Part shown: piece by piece, positions 27,734-35,461 of the stretch
Layout of the letters: each line of letters begins with the position of its first letter
How positions within the stretch are numbered: position 1 is the first letter of the stretch
Notes under the pieces: model-generated
What the model saw: the letters and a program-made list of their open reading frames with translations, nothing else
Databases searched by the model: none
What the model was told of the DNA's origin: nothing
From: Spirosoma lacussanchae
GTDB lineage: Bacteria; Bacteroidota; Bacteroidia; Cytophagales; Spirosomataceae
Direction: 5' to 3'
DNA: 64,000 nucleotides
Assembly (NCBI RefSeq): GCF_005870035.1
Contig: NZ_SWJG01000003.1
Span: 124,001-188,000, forward strand
Position numbers and translations under genes: made by a program

Positions 27734-29143
27734 ATGCTGCTGCTTTGTATTGCGCTCTACCTGCTCTCTAATATTGGCGTTGGCGTATGGGCATCCCGGC
27801 GCGTAACAACCTCGCAGGATTTTGTGCTGGCCGGTCGGCGGTTGCCGCTGGTGCTGGCCGCTTCGGTAACGTTTGCTACCTGGTTTGGGTCCGAGACGCT
27901 CATGGGTGCTCCGGCCATGTTTGTAGAGGGGGGCGTTCAGGCCGTTATTGAAGAGCCGTTCGGGTCGGCCCTGTGTCTGTTTCTGGTAGGCGCCTTTTTC
28001 ACGCGCCCGCTCTACCGGATGGGCATTACCACGTTCTGCGACTACTTCCGGATTCGGTTCGGCCGACCGGCCGAGCTGCTGTCGGCTGTCATGATGATTC
28101 CGTCCTACTTCAGCTGGATTGCGGCTCAGCTGATTGCCATCGGTATTGTGCTGAGCGTCGTAACCGATGTGCCCCGCGAGTATTGTATTCTGTTCAGCGC
28201 GCTGGTCGTTATGGTCTATACGCTGCTGGGCGGCATGTGGTCTATCTCCGTAACCGACTTTTTCCATAACCTGATCATCGTGGTGGCACTGGCCGTGCTG
28301 GGCGTCATTCTCTGGCAGGAAGTGGGCGGTTGGGAAACCATTCAGCAACGGACGCGGCCGGGCTTTTTCCGGTTCCTGCCTCATCCGACACTGAAAGGCT
28401 GGGTCGAGTACCTGGCAGCCTGGTTCACCATCGGGCTGGGCAGTATACCACAGCAGGATATTTTTCAGCGGGTTATGGCTGCAAAAACGGAAGATACGTC
28501 CGTTCGGGCGTCGTACCTGGCGTCGGGCCTGTATCTGACCATTGCGATGCTGCCGCTGTTCATCGCGTTGAGTGCCAAAATTCTCCACCCGAACCTGCCC
28601 GGCGATAATCAGTTGATTATTCCGAACATGGTGATGCAGCACGGGAGCCTGCCGTTACAGATTCTGTTTTTCGGAGCGGTATCGTCGGCCATCCTGAGCG
28701 TGTCGAGCGGGGCCATTTTGGCGCCGGCTACCGTCTTCGGCGAAAATATTGTCAAGTTCTTCCGGCCCGACCTGTCCGATCAGGCGCTGCTACGCGTCAT
28801 TCGATGGGCTATCGTGGTGATTACTATCATCTGTGTCGTCATGAGCACCGCCCGCGACACCAATATTTTTGATCTCGTCGGCGAATCGTCGGCGTTCAGC
28901 CTGGTGTCACTCTTCGTACCGCTTACGGCCGGTATTTACTGGAAACGCGCCAACCTGACCGGCTGCCTGTGGTCCATGGCCGTGGGGCTGGTAGTGTGGC
29001 TGGGCTGTATCTGGCTCAAGACGGATTATTCACCCATGATGTGGGGATTGCTGGCCAGCACCGTGGCCATGGCAGGAGGGAGCCTTATCCGAAATACCGC
29101 TGCTCAATCCGACCCACATAGCCCAGATAGGTTGCAGTACTGA
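27734..29143 (+). CDS. Sodium:solute symporter (SSF family)
   Basis: 469 residues with about 12-13 hydrophobic helices, the SSF/LeuT-like fold that couples Na+ to solute uptake. Typical stretches: GRRLPLVLAASVTFATWFGSETLMG near helix 2, WSISVTDFFHNLIIVVAL, IGLGSIPQQDIFQRVMAAK and FGAVSSAILSVSSGAILAPATVFGEN. The substrate is not predictable from sequence; placement after inositol oxygenase makes inositol or a sugar acid possible. The last 59 bases overlap, antisense, the end of the NUDIX gene. Confidence 0.9.
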   Translation: MLLLCIALYLLSNIGVGVWASRRVTTSQDFVLAGRRLPLVLAASVTFATWFGSETLMGAPAMFVEGGVQAVIEEPFGSALCLFLVGAFFTRPLYRMGITTFCDYFRIRFGRPAELLSAVMMIPSYFSWIAAQLIAIGIVLSVVTDVPREYCILFSALVVMVYTLLGGMWSISVTDFFHNLIIVVALAVLGVILWQEVGGWETIQQRTRPGFFRFLPHPTLKGWVEYLAAWFTIGLGSIPQQDIFQRVMAAKTEDTSVRASYLASGLYLTIAMLPLFIALSAKILHPNLPGDNQLIIPNMVMQHGSLPLQILFFGAVSSAILSVSSGAILAPATVFGENIVKFFRPDLSDQALLRVIRWAIVVITIICVVMSTARDTNIFDLVGESSAFSLVSLFVPLTAGIYWKRANLTGCLWSMAVGLVVWLGCIWLKTDYSPMMWGLLASTVAMAGGSLIRNTAAQSDPHSPDRLQY

Positions 29144-29537
29144 ACCAGGGCTGAATTTTAGCGCCGATGTTGGGGTATAGGTTCAGCTGATCGAGGCCGA
29201 CAACGGGCGCCCAGACCAGCTCGAGCGCGGTCGTTTCGGCGGGGTTGAGCGTGGGTTCGCCCTGCAGGTTTCGGGCCGCAAAAACCACGTGCAGCACATC
29301 GTCGCTGCGCTCGGTCAGCAGCATCTCGCCTGCCAGAATCATCTCGCCAATGTCGACAGAGACACCCAGTTCTTCGCGGAGTTCGCGGGTAACGGTTTCG
29401 GGCAGGGTTTCGCCCCGGTCGCAGTTGCCGCCGGGCAGCGCAAAAACATCCTGCCCGCCATATTGGTAGCGCATGAGCAGGACTTCGGTCTGGTTCTCGA
29501 AATAGCGCCAGATCAACGCAGAAGGACGAACTTTCAT
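29085..29537 (-). CDS. NUDIX hydrolase
   Basis: 150 residues with a complete Nudix box: GGNCDRGETLPETVTRELRE followed by ELGV, holding the metal-binding REXXEE acids. It hydrolyses a nucleoside diphosphate linked to some other group; the substrate is unknown. The N-terminus (MKVRPSALIWRYFENQTEVLLMRYQYGG) is typical. Its 3' end runs 59 bases into the end of the symporter gene on the other strand. Confidence 0.9.
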   Translation of the reverse strand: MKVRPSALIWRYFENQTEVLLMRYQYGGQDVFALPGGNCDRGETLPETVTRELREELGVSVDIGEMILAGEMLLTERSDDVLHVVFAARNLQGEPTLNPAETTALELVWAPVVGLDQLNLYPNIGAKIQPWFSTATYLGYVGRIEQRYFG

Positions 29538-29639
29538 GGTGGGGATATAGGAAATAAATGGTCAGTTTACGGGTCGCGATACGGGCCGCGGCTGGCCAAT
29601 ATACGCGCCAGCCCGTAAACTGACCAGGGCAATGATAAA

Positions 29640-30146
29640 TTAGTTCAGGTCGCGGGTGGTTTCGAAGAGGAACCACGTCCGGCGTTCGGTCTCGTCGATA
29701 AAGTTCTCGAGCAGGCTGGCCGTAGCTACATCCTCGGCTTCGTCGGCCAGTTTGTGGGTGTCGCGCATGTTGCCGGCCATCTTTTTGTTTTCGGCAATGA
29801 GGTCGAGCAGCATATCTTTCGGCGCAACGAAATCATCGTCATTGTCCTTAACGCGCTGGAGCTGGGCAATATGGGCTACCGAGCGGATGGTGTTGGCACC
29901 GATCTTGCGGACGCGCTCGGCCAGCGGGTCGATCGTGGCAAAAATCTGGTCGGCCTGTTCGTCGAGCAGCAGGTGATAATCGCGGAAATGGCGACCCGAT
30001 ACGTGCCAGTGGTAGTTTTTGGTTTTGATGTAAAGCGCAAACGAATCGGCTACCAGCCGGTTGAGCGCTTCGGCAACCTTCTCCCGGCCTGATTCGGCCA
30101 GATCAGATGGTGTTTCAAGGGCTTCGATGGGATTGATGGCGTTCAT
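29640..30146 (-). CDS. dps: Dps-family DNA-protecting ferritin
   Basis: 168 residues of the four-helix Dps fold. The ferroxidase motif is intact: KNYHWHVSGRHFRDYHLLLDEQ, then FATIDPLAERVRKIG. Dps dodecamers store iron and shield DNA during oxidative stress and starvation. The N-terminus is short and mostly acidic/Ser-rich, so direct DNA binding by a Lys tail is not obvious. GAAAGGTA on the plus strand at 30165-30172 (TACCTTTC on the coding strand, one base off TAnnTTTG) is a possible -7 box. Confidence 0.93.
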   Translation of the reverse strand: MNAINPIEALETPSDLAESGREKVAEALNRLVADSFALYIKTKNYHWHVSGRHFRDYHLLLDEQADQIFATIDPLAERVRKIGANTIRSVAHIAQLQRVKDNDDDFVAPKDMLLDLIAENKKMAGNMRDTHKLADEAEDVATASLLENFIDETERRTWFLFETTRDLN

Positions 30147-30207
30147 GATTACGTCCAGTTTCGTGAAAGGTACAACCAGAAAACACCGCCCGGCGGCTAT
30201 TGTTTGC

Positions 30208-31404
30208 TCAGAATCGGCTCAACACTTTTTCCGAAATGGTTTGCCCGATCGAGAGCGACGAGGTGGCCGCCGGCGATGGGGCATTGACCACGTTTATGGC
30301 CTTGTCGGTCTCCAGAATCGCGAAATCGTCGAGCAGCCCGCCGGAGCGGTCGCAGGCCTGCGCGCGTACGCCCGCTCCGCCTTCTTCAAGGTCGTCTTCC
30401 TGAATGGCCGGAATCAGCGCCTGTAGTGCTTTGGTGAAAGCCGCCTTCGAGAACGAGCGGTACATTTCGCCCAGACCCGTTTGCCAGTATTTGGCGGCTA
30501 CTTTCTGAAAACCGGGCCACGACAGGGTTTCGTACAGCTCTTTCAGATTCACGTCGGACTTGGTATAGCCCTCTCGCCGGAACGCCAGCACCGCATTCGG
30601 ACCGGCTTCAACGCCCCCGTGAACCATGCGAGTAAAGTGAACGCCCAGAAATGGGAAGTTCGGGTCGGGAACCGGGTAAATCAGGTGTTTAACCAGGTGT
30701 TCCTTATGCGGTTTGAGTTTGAAGTACTCACCCCGGAACGGCACAATCCGAACGTCGACGGGGTCGCGCTGCGTCAGCTGGGCAATTTTGTCGGAGTAGA
30801 GACCGGCGCAGTTCACAACGAGTTTGGTTTCATAGCGGCTTCGGTTGGTCACCACGATGCTCAGGCTGGTACCCGGTGTCACCTGCTCAACGCGCTCATT
30901 CAGGCGTAGTTCACCCCCCAGCTGCTGAAATTTTTCGGCCAGCTTCTCGCAGACCTGGGTATAGTCGATGATGCCGGTATACGGTACAGCAATGCCCGCT
31001 ATGCCGGCTACGTGCGGCTCAATGTCGCGCATTTCTCCGGCGGAGATCTTGCGGATGTTTGTCAGCCCGTTCAGCTGCCCCCGTTCGAACAGAATATCGA
31101 GCTGAGGCAGTTCTTCAGGTTTGGTAGCTACCACAATTTTGCCGCACAGCTCGTAGGGTACGCCTTCGGCCTGGCAGAAGTCGAGCAGCATTTGATACCC
31201 ACGGATACAGTTGGTGGCTTTGAGCGAGCCGGGCTTGTAGTATAGCCCGGAGTGAATGACGCCCGAGTTGTGGCCGGTCTGGTGACGGGCTACGGCGGGT
31301 TCTTTTTCGATGAGGACAACGCTCAGGCCGGGCCGCTGCTGTTTGATTTGCAGGGCGGTAGCCAGCCCCACAATGCCGCCCCCAATAATTACTACGTCTG
31401 TCAT
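30208..31404 (-). CDS. lhgO: L-2-hydroxyglutarate oxidase
   Basis: 398-residue FAD oxidoreductase of the DAO family. It oxidises L-2-hydroxyglutarate to 2-oxoglutarate. The FAD fingerprint IIGGGIVGLATALQ starts the protein. HQTGHNSGVIHSGLYYKPGSLKA is the characteristic LhgO stretch, and GAGVRAQACDRSGGLLDDF with VVNAPSPAATSSLSIGQTI closes the FAD site. Length fits. Reactions of this kind clean up a by-product of central metabolism. The next genes on this strand are unrelated. Confidence 0.92.
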   Translation of the reverse strand: MTDVVIIGGGIVGLATALQIKQQRPGLSVVLIEKEPAVARHQTGHNSGVIHSGLYYKPGSLKATNCIRGYQMLLDFCQAEGVPYELCGKIVVATKPEELPQLDILFERGQLNGLTNIRKISAGEMRDIEPHVAGIAGIAVPYTGIIDYTQVCEKLAEKFQQLGGELRLNERVEQVTPGTSLSIVVTNRSRYETKLVVNCAGLYSDKIAQLTQRDPVDVRIVPFRGEYFKLKPHKEHLVKHLIYPVPDPNFPFLGVHFTRMVHGGVEAGPNAVLAFRREGYTKSDVNLKELYETLSWPGFQKVAAKYWQTGLGEMYRSFSKAAFTKALQALIPAIQEDDLEEGGAGVRAQACDRSGGLLDDFAILETDKAINVVNAPSPAATSSLSIGQTISEKVLSRF

Positions 31405-31516
31405 AAGAGCCTTATCTCCGGCAGCAGGATGCTACCGGAGATACAAGGCTACAAAGATACGGCTTTCGGTCTGACCCGCTTCTACGGCGACAGCGGGAAA
31501 TCAGGTCATATGGGCC

Positions 31517-32635
31517 TTATAGGGAGATCGTTTTGCCGGTTTCGGCTGCGCGATAAATGGCCTGGAGCAGCCGAACGTCGCGTTTGCCTTCTTCGCCCGT
31601 GATGTGGCTGGGTAGGGTCTTGCCGTCGAGCAGGTCTTTGCAGACACCGTCCATGTGCATGGCCTGGTGGTTCACAACGGGCTGTTCGATGGGGCCTTTA
31701 CTGGTGCGGCCTTTGAGGGGACCGTAGCCGAAAGCGGGCGACAGTTCGAACCAGCCTTTTTCACAGGATGCGTAGAGCCGCTCCACACCTGCCGTGTAGC
31801 TGGTTGTCGAGTTGCTGACGGCCCCGCTGGGAAACCGGAACTGCCAGAACAGGGTCTCTTCTACGTCCTTGAACTTTTGCGGTTCGGTTTTCGGCGAAAA
31901 CTGGGCGGTAACCGAAACCGGTTCTTCGCCCGTTACGTAGCGCGCGCCCTGAACGGCGTAAATGCCTACGTCCATCAGCGGCCCGCCACCCGCCATCGAT
32001 TTCTTCATCCGCCACTGGGTTGGGTCGCCAATCCGGAACGCATCGCTGCTCTCGATAAACTTGACCTGGCCGAATACTTTCTCCTGGCCCAGCCGCATTA
32101 CCTCTTTTGTGAAGGGTTCGTAATGCAGCCGATAGCCGATAGCCAGTTGTTTATTGGCCTTTTTGCAGGCATCAATCATCGACTGACAATCCTTTTCGGT
32201 GATGGCCATGGGCTTTTCGCAGATGACGTGCTTGCCGGCCTGGGCTGCGCGAATGACAAACTCGGCGTGCATCGAGTTGGGGAGTACAACGTAGATGACA
32301 TCGATGTCTTTGTTATCGGCAATCCGGTCGAAGGTTTTGTAGTCGTACACGTTGGCCTTCGGAATGTTGTACTTCTGCATCCATTCCTCGGCTTTGGCGG
32401 GCGTACCCGTCACGATGCCCGCCAGGCGGCAGTGTTTGGTCTGCTGCAAAGCCGGAGCCAGCTGGTTTTTGCTGTAACTGCCCAGGCCAACGAGCGCAAT
32501 ACCCAGTTTGCGATCCTGATTGCCCGAGGCCGTGATGGGCCGACCCAGGACGTCGGTCAGAGCAGGAAGCGTAATGGCCGATGCGCCCAGGGTGTTGAGG
32601 AAGGTTCGGCGCGAGAGTGGAGTCGGTGTTTTCAT
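31517..32635 (-). CDS. Gfo/Idh/MocA oxidoreductase with Tat signal
   Basis: 372 residues from the ATG at 32635, just before a twin-arginine signal (MKTPTPLSRRTFLNTLGASAITLPA). A Rossmann fold follows, with GIALVGLGSYSK for NAD(P) and the CEKPMAITEKDC motif whose Lys is the usual catalytic-site residue. The C-terminal GFO_IDH_MocA domain includes GGGPLMDVGIYAVQGARYVTGEEP. Such exported members often act on sugars and may carry the cofactor through the Tat pathway. It resembles glucose-fructose-oxidoreductase-type enzymes; the substrate is not clear. Confidence 0.88.
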   Translation of the reverse strand: MKTPTPLSRRTFLNTLGASAITLPALTDVLGRPITASGNQDRKLGIALVGLGSYSKNQLAPALQQTKHCRLAGIVTGTPAKAEEWMQKYNIPKANVYDYKTFDRIADNKDIDVIYVVLPNSMHAEFVIRAAQAGKHVICEKPMAITEKDCQSMIDACKKANKQLAIGYRLHYEPFTKEVMRLGQEKVFGQVKFIESSDAFRIGDPTQWRMKKSMAGGGPLMDVGIYAVQGARYVTGEEPVSVTAQFSPKTEPQKFKDVEETLFWQFRFPSGAVSNSTTSYTAGVERLYASCEKGWFELSPAFGYGPLKGRTSKGPIEQPVVNHQAMHMDGVCKDLLDGKTLPSHITGEEGKRDVRLLQAIYRAAETGKTISL

Positions 32636-32640
32636 ACTAC

Positions 32641-32687
32641 AAAAAGAGCTGTATACGGGCACTTTACCCGTGTATACAGCTCTTTTC
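32641..32687 (-). terminator. Terminator of the GyrI-like gene
   Basis: The arms AAAAGAGCTGTATAC and GTATACAGCTCTTTT pair over 15 bases with an inner GGG/CCC after a small bulge. It ends in T residues on the minus strand, 25 bases after the stop at 32713. Confidence 0.85.
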
Positions 32688-32712
32688 TATCAACAGGTAT
32701 CGACCAGCCCGG

Positions 32713-33207
32713 TTACTTAATCAGGCCGATCTGAATATCGGTAACGCACTGGTCAGGTGCTTCCAGATTTACAACGCTGTAGACCTCCCGAACGCACTGA
32801 TTGTGGCGGTAATTGCCGGCCTCTACCTGCGCGAAGAGTGCGTCATACACTGGCATAAACTCGCTCCAGGGGCCAGTGTAAGTGTAATGCAGGCAGTGAA
32901 AAGCGGGGAACGTTTTGATCTGAAACGGATGGTTGGGCAGAACCGGAGCCGCTGACCCGATGGGCAACGCAATCTCCAGATCGAATTCGTTGGTTTCGTC
33001 GCCATTGACACCGGTATACATCCACTGAAGGGGCTGGGTCATATCGAGGCCCAGCCGGGCGGCTTCGGACAGCAACTGCTGGGTAGCTGCTCCGCCCCGA
33101 TCGGCCGCTGTGAGCAGGGTGGCGCGTAACCCAACGGTGAGGGCGGTGAACGGAACAACATTACTTTCGGCGAGGGCTTTTTCGGGAATAAGTACGTCAG
33201 TTGTCAT
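32713..33207 (-). CDS. GyrI-like small-molecule-binding protein
   Basis: 164 residues consisting of a single GyrI-like/AraC-effector-binding (SHS2) fold. TDVLIPEKALAESNVVPFTALTVGLRATLL forms the first repeat and FQIKTFPAFHCLHYTYTGPWSEFMPVYDALFAQ the second; REVYSVVNLEAPDQCVTDIQIGL is the usual end. These domains bind hydrophobic ligands or drugs. There is no DNA-binding part, so it is a stand-alone binder, and its ligand is unknown. Confidence 0.8.
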   Translation of the reverse strand: MTTDVLIPEKALAESNVVPFTALTVGLRATLLTAADRGGAATQQLLSEAARLGLDMTQPLQWMYTGVNGDETNEFDLEIALPIGSAAPVLPNHPFQIKTFPAFHCLHYTYTGPWSEFMPVYDALFAQVEAGNYRHNQCVREVYSVVNLEAPDQCVTDIQIGLIK

Positions 33208-33290
33208 GTGTATCTGTGTTTAGTAAATGACTGGAACAAAGATCGGACTGACCAGTGACAGCCCTATGTCAGTAGGCTCGGCGACGAACA

Positions 33291-33326
33291 AAAAAAGTCG
33301 CTTCCCTGCCTGGGAAGCGACTTTTT
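33291..33326 (-). terminator. Terminator of the long acyl-CoA dehydrogenase
   Basis: A 15-bp stem AAAAAGTCGCTTCCC / GGGAAGCGACTTTTT with a TGCCT loop has A/T runs on both flanks. It lies 48 bases after the stop at 33374. Confidence 0.85.
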
Positions 33327-33373
33327 GGTGGTAAACGGTATGACCGAACGATCCGTAAAAAGAGCGGTCAGAC

Positions 33374-35188
33374 CTAGAAGATATACTTGTTTTCGGCAAT
33401 CATGGCGTCGGCAATCTGACGGCGGGCGTCTTTAAGATTCATCGGCTCGATTTTGGTGAACCGTTTCAGTCCCATCAGCATACCGCGCAGCTCGTCGCCT
33501 TCGGCGAAGGACGTAATGGCAGCCCGGCCAGCGTTGTTTACTTTCTCAACGGCTTCGTGGAGGTAGACCAGCGCCATTTGTTTCTGAAGGTCAACGGCGG
33601 CTTCTCCTTTGGTACCGATCAGCTTCTCGATCCGTAGCAGCACCGACTCGGCCACGTAGATTTCGATGGCCATGTCCGCTACGTTCATCAGGATTTCCTG
33701 CTCGTTGGAGAGGGTAGCCATAAATTTCTGTACGGCGGCACCGGCTACCATCAGGGCTGCTTTCTTGAGGTTCCGAAGTACTTTCTTCTCGGCAATGAAC
33801 AGCCCTTCTTCTTCTTCCGCGTTGAAATCCGGAATCGACATAATCTCTTTGGCAACGGCCATAGCCGGTCCCATCAGGTCGAGTTCACCTTTCATGGCGC
33901 GCTTCAGCAGCATATCGACCACCAGCATCCGGTTGATCTCGTTCGTGCCTTCAAAGATTCGGTTGATGCGGGCGTCGCGGTAGCTCCGGTCCATCGGTGC
34001 GTCGGCCGAGTAACCCATACCTCCGTACACCTGTACGCCTTCGTCTACCACGTAGTCGAGTACTTCCGAGCCGTGCACTTTCATGATGGCACACTCAATG
34101 GCAAACTGCTCCAGCGCCTTCAGCTTGGCCGACGCATCGTCCATACCCTGCTCTTTCAAATCTTCGATCAGGTCGTCGATGTTCTGGCCGGCGCGGTAGC
34201 TGGCCGTTTCGGATGCATATACTTTGATAGCCATCTCGGCAAGTTTATGCTTGATGGCGCCAAACTGCGAAATAGGGGTTTTAAACTGCTTCCGCTCGTT
34301 CGAGTACCGGATGGCATTGTTGATCACTTCTTTCGACCCACCAATGGCGGCAACGCCCAGCTTGATTCGGCCGATATTGAGGATGTTTACGGCGATCTTG
34401 AAGCCGTTTCCACGCTCAGACAGCAGGTTCTCTACCGGCACTTTGGTGTCGTTGAAGAAGATCTGGCGCGTATCGGAGCCTTTGATTCCCATCTTATGCT
34501 CCGGCTCATTCATGGTAATTCCCTCGAATGACTTCTCGACAATGAAAGCCGACAGGTTTTTGTCTGGCTGCCCGCTGCTGTCGTCTATTTTGGCGAATAC
34601 GATGTAGACATCGGCAAAACCGCCGTTGGTGATCCACATTTTCTGGCCATTCAGGATATAATGCGTACCATCTTCGCTCAGTACCGCGCGGGTCTTACCC
34701 GAGTTAGCATCTGAACCCGAGTCGGGCTCGGTCAGGCAGTAGGCGGCTTTCCACTCGCCGGTTGCCAGCTTGGGCAGGTATTTCGACTTCTGGTCGTCGT
34801 TGCCGTAGTAGACAATAGGGAGGGTACCGATACCAGTATGGGCCGACAGGGCAACCGAGAACGAGTGACCCGCACCGGTTACTTCAGCCACCAGCATGGA
34901 GGTGTTGAAATTCATGCCGAACCCGCCGTACTCTTCCGGCACACCCGTACCGAGCAAGCCCAGCTCACCGGCTTTGTCCATTAGCGACGAAATCAACTCC
35001 GGTGATTTGGCGGTATCGATCTCGTTCAGCCGCGGCCAGATTTCGCGCTCCAGAAATTCGTGGCAGGTTGCCGCAATCATCTGTTGCTCTTCGGTAAACT
35101 CTTCAGGAATGAATACCTGGGCAGCATCGGTTTCTTTAATCAAAAACTCACCACCTTTTATAGAGGCTTTGGGCTCTGTCGCAATCAT
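33374..35188 (-). CDS. Long acyl-CoA dehydrogenase (C-terminally extended)
   Basis: 604-residue flavoprotein for the first step of beta-oxidation. Residues about 25-430 are the ACAD core: AYCLTEPDSGSDANSGKT, GQKMWITNGGFADVYIVFAK, YGGMGYSADAPMDRSYRDARI and RIFEGTNEINRML (catalytic Glu in FEGTNE). The last 170 residues form an extra helical domain as in VLCAD-type enzymes. It has two copies of the TATGC-GCATA operator upstream, and the same site lies before the thiolase at 38667, so both are probably controlled by one fatty-acid-responsive repressor. Confidence 0.94.
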   Translation of the reverse strand: MIATEPKASIKGGEFLIKETDAAQVFIPEEFTEEQQMIAATCHEFLEREIWPRLNEIDTAKSPELISSLMDKAGELGLLGTGVPEEYGGFGMNFNTSMLVAEVTGAGHSFSVALSAHTGIGTLPIVYYGNDDQKSKYLPKLATGEWKAAYCLTEPDSGSDANSGKTRAVLSEDGTHYILNGQKMWITNGGFADVYIVFAKIDDSSGQPDKNLSAFIVEKSFEGITMNEPEHKMGIKGSDTRQIFFNDTKVPVENLLSERGNGFKIAVNILNIGRIKLGVAAIGGSKEVINNAIRYSNERKQFKTPISQFGAIKHKLAEMAIKVYASETASYRAGQNIDDLIEDLKEQGMDDASAKLKALEQFAIECAIMKVHGSEVLDYVVDEGVQVYGGMGYSADAPMDRSYRDARINRIFEGTNEINRMLVVDMLLKRAMKGELDLMGPAMAVAKEIMSIPDFNAEEEEGLFIAEKKVLRNLKKAALMVAGAAVQKFMATLSNEQEILMNVADMAIEIYVAESVLLRIEKLIGTKGEAAVDLQKQMALVYLHEAVEKVNNAGRAAITSFAEGDELRGMLMGLKRFTKIEPMNLKDARRQIADAMIAENKYIF

Positions 35189-35203
35189 AGTTAATAGGGT
35201 TGT

Positions 35204-35215
35204 TATGCTTGCATA
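35204..35215. promoter_or_regulatory. Operator site 1, TATGC-TT-GCATA
   Basis: A 12-base dyad 16 bases upstream of the acyl-CoA dehydrogenase start. On the coding strand it reads TATGCAAGCATA and is extended by AATTAG on its 5' side. It falls downstream of the likely -7 region, where a bound repressor would block transcription. Confidence 0.7.
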
Positions 35216-35250
35216 CTAATTTAGTACAAAGAAAAGAAGTTTGTTAATGG

Positions 35251-35262
35251 TATGCAAGCATA
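35251..35262. promoter_or_regulatory. Operator site 2, TATGC-AA-GCATA
   Basis: Identical dyad on the plus strand, centred 47 bases from site 1. On the coding strand (TATGCTTGCATA) its TTG lies 20 bases before TTTCTTTG, a near-match to the -7 consensus, so it may overlap the -33 box. Confidence 0.7.
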
Positions 35263-35391
35263 CTAATAACAAAAAAAGCCGCAAAAAAGTCCTGCAAAAT
35301 CTGGCTCTGTTACTAAAAGAGGGTACCGGCCTTTCAATAAATACTGCTGTGTAGCCCTGTTAACATGCAGGTAAGATATAGTGAAACTGAT

Positions 35392-35399
35392 TACATTTG
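35392..35399 (+). promoter_or_regulatory. -7 element of the LysM gene
   Basis: TACATTTG matches TAnnTTTG perfectly, 62 bases before the ATG at 35462. No good -33 box is visible. Confidence 0.5.
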
Positions 35400-35461
35400 A
35401 GTGATAGGGCTAATAGTATGTTACCACAGTTATTAGGTATTAGCGCCTAATCAACTTTTTT

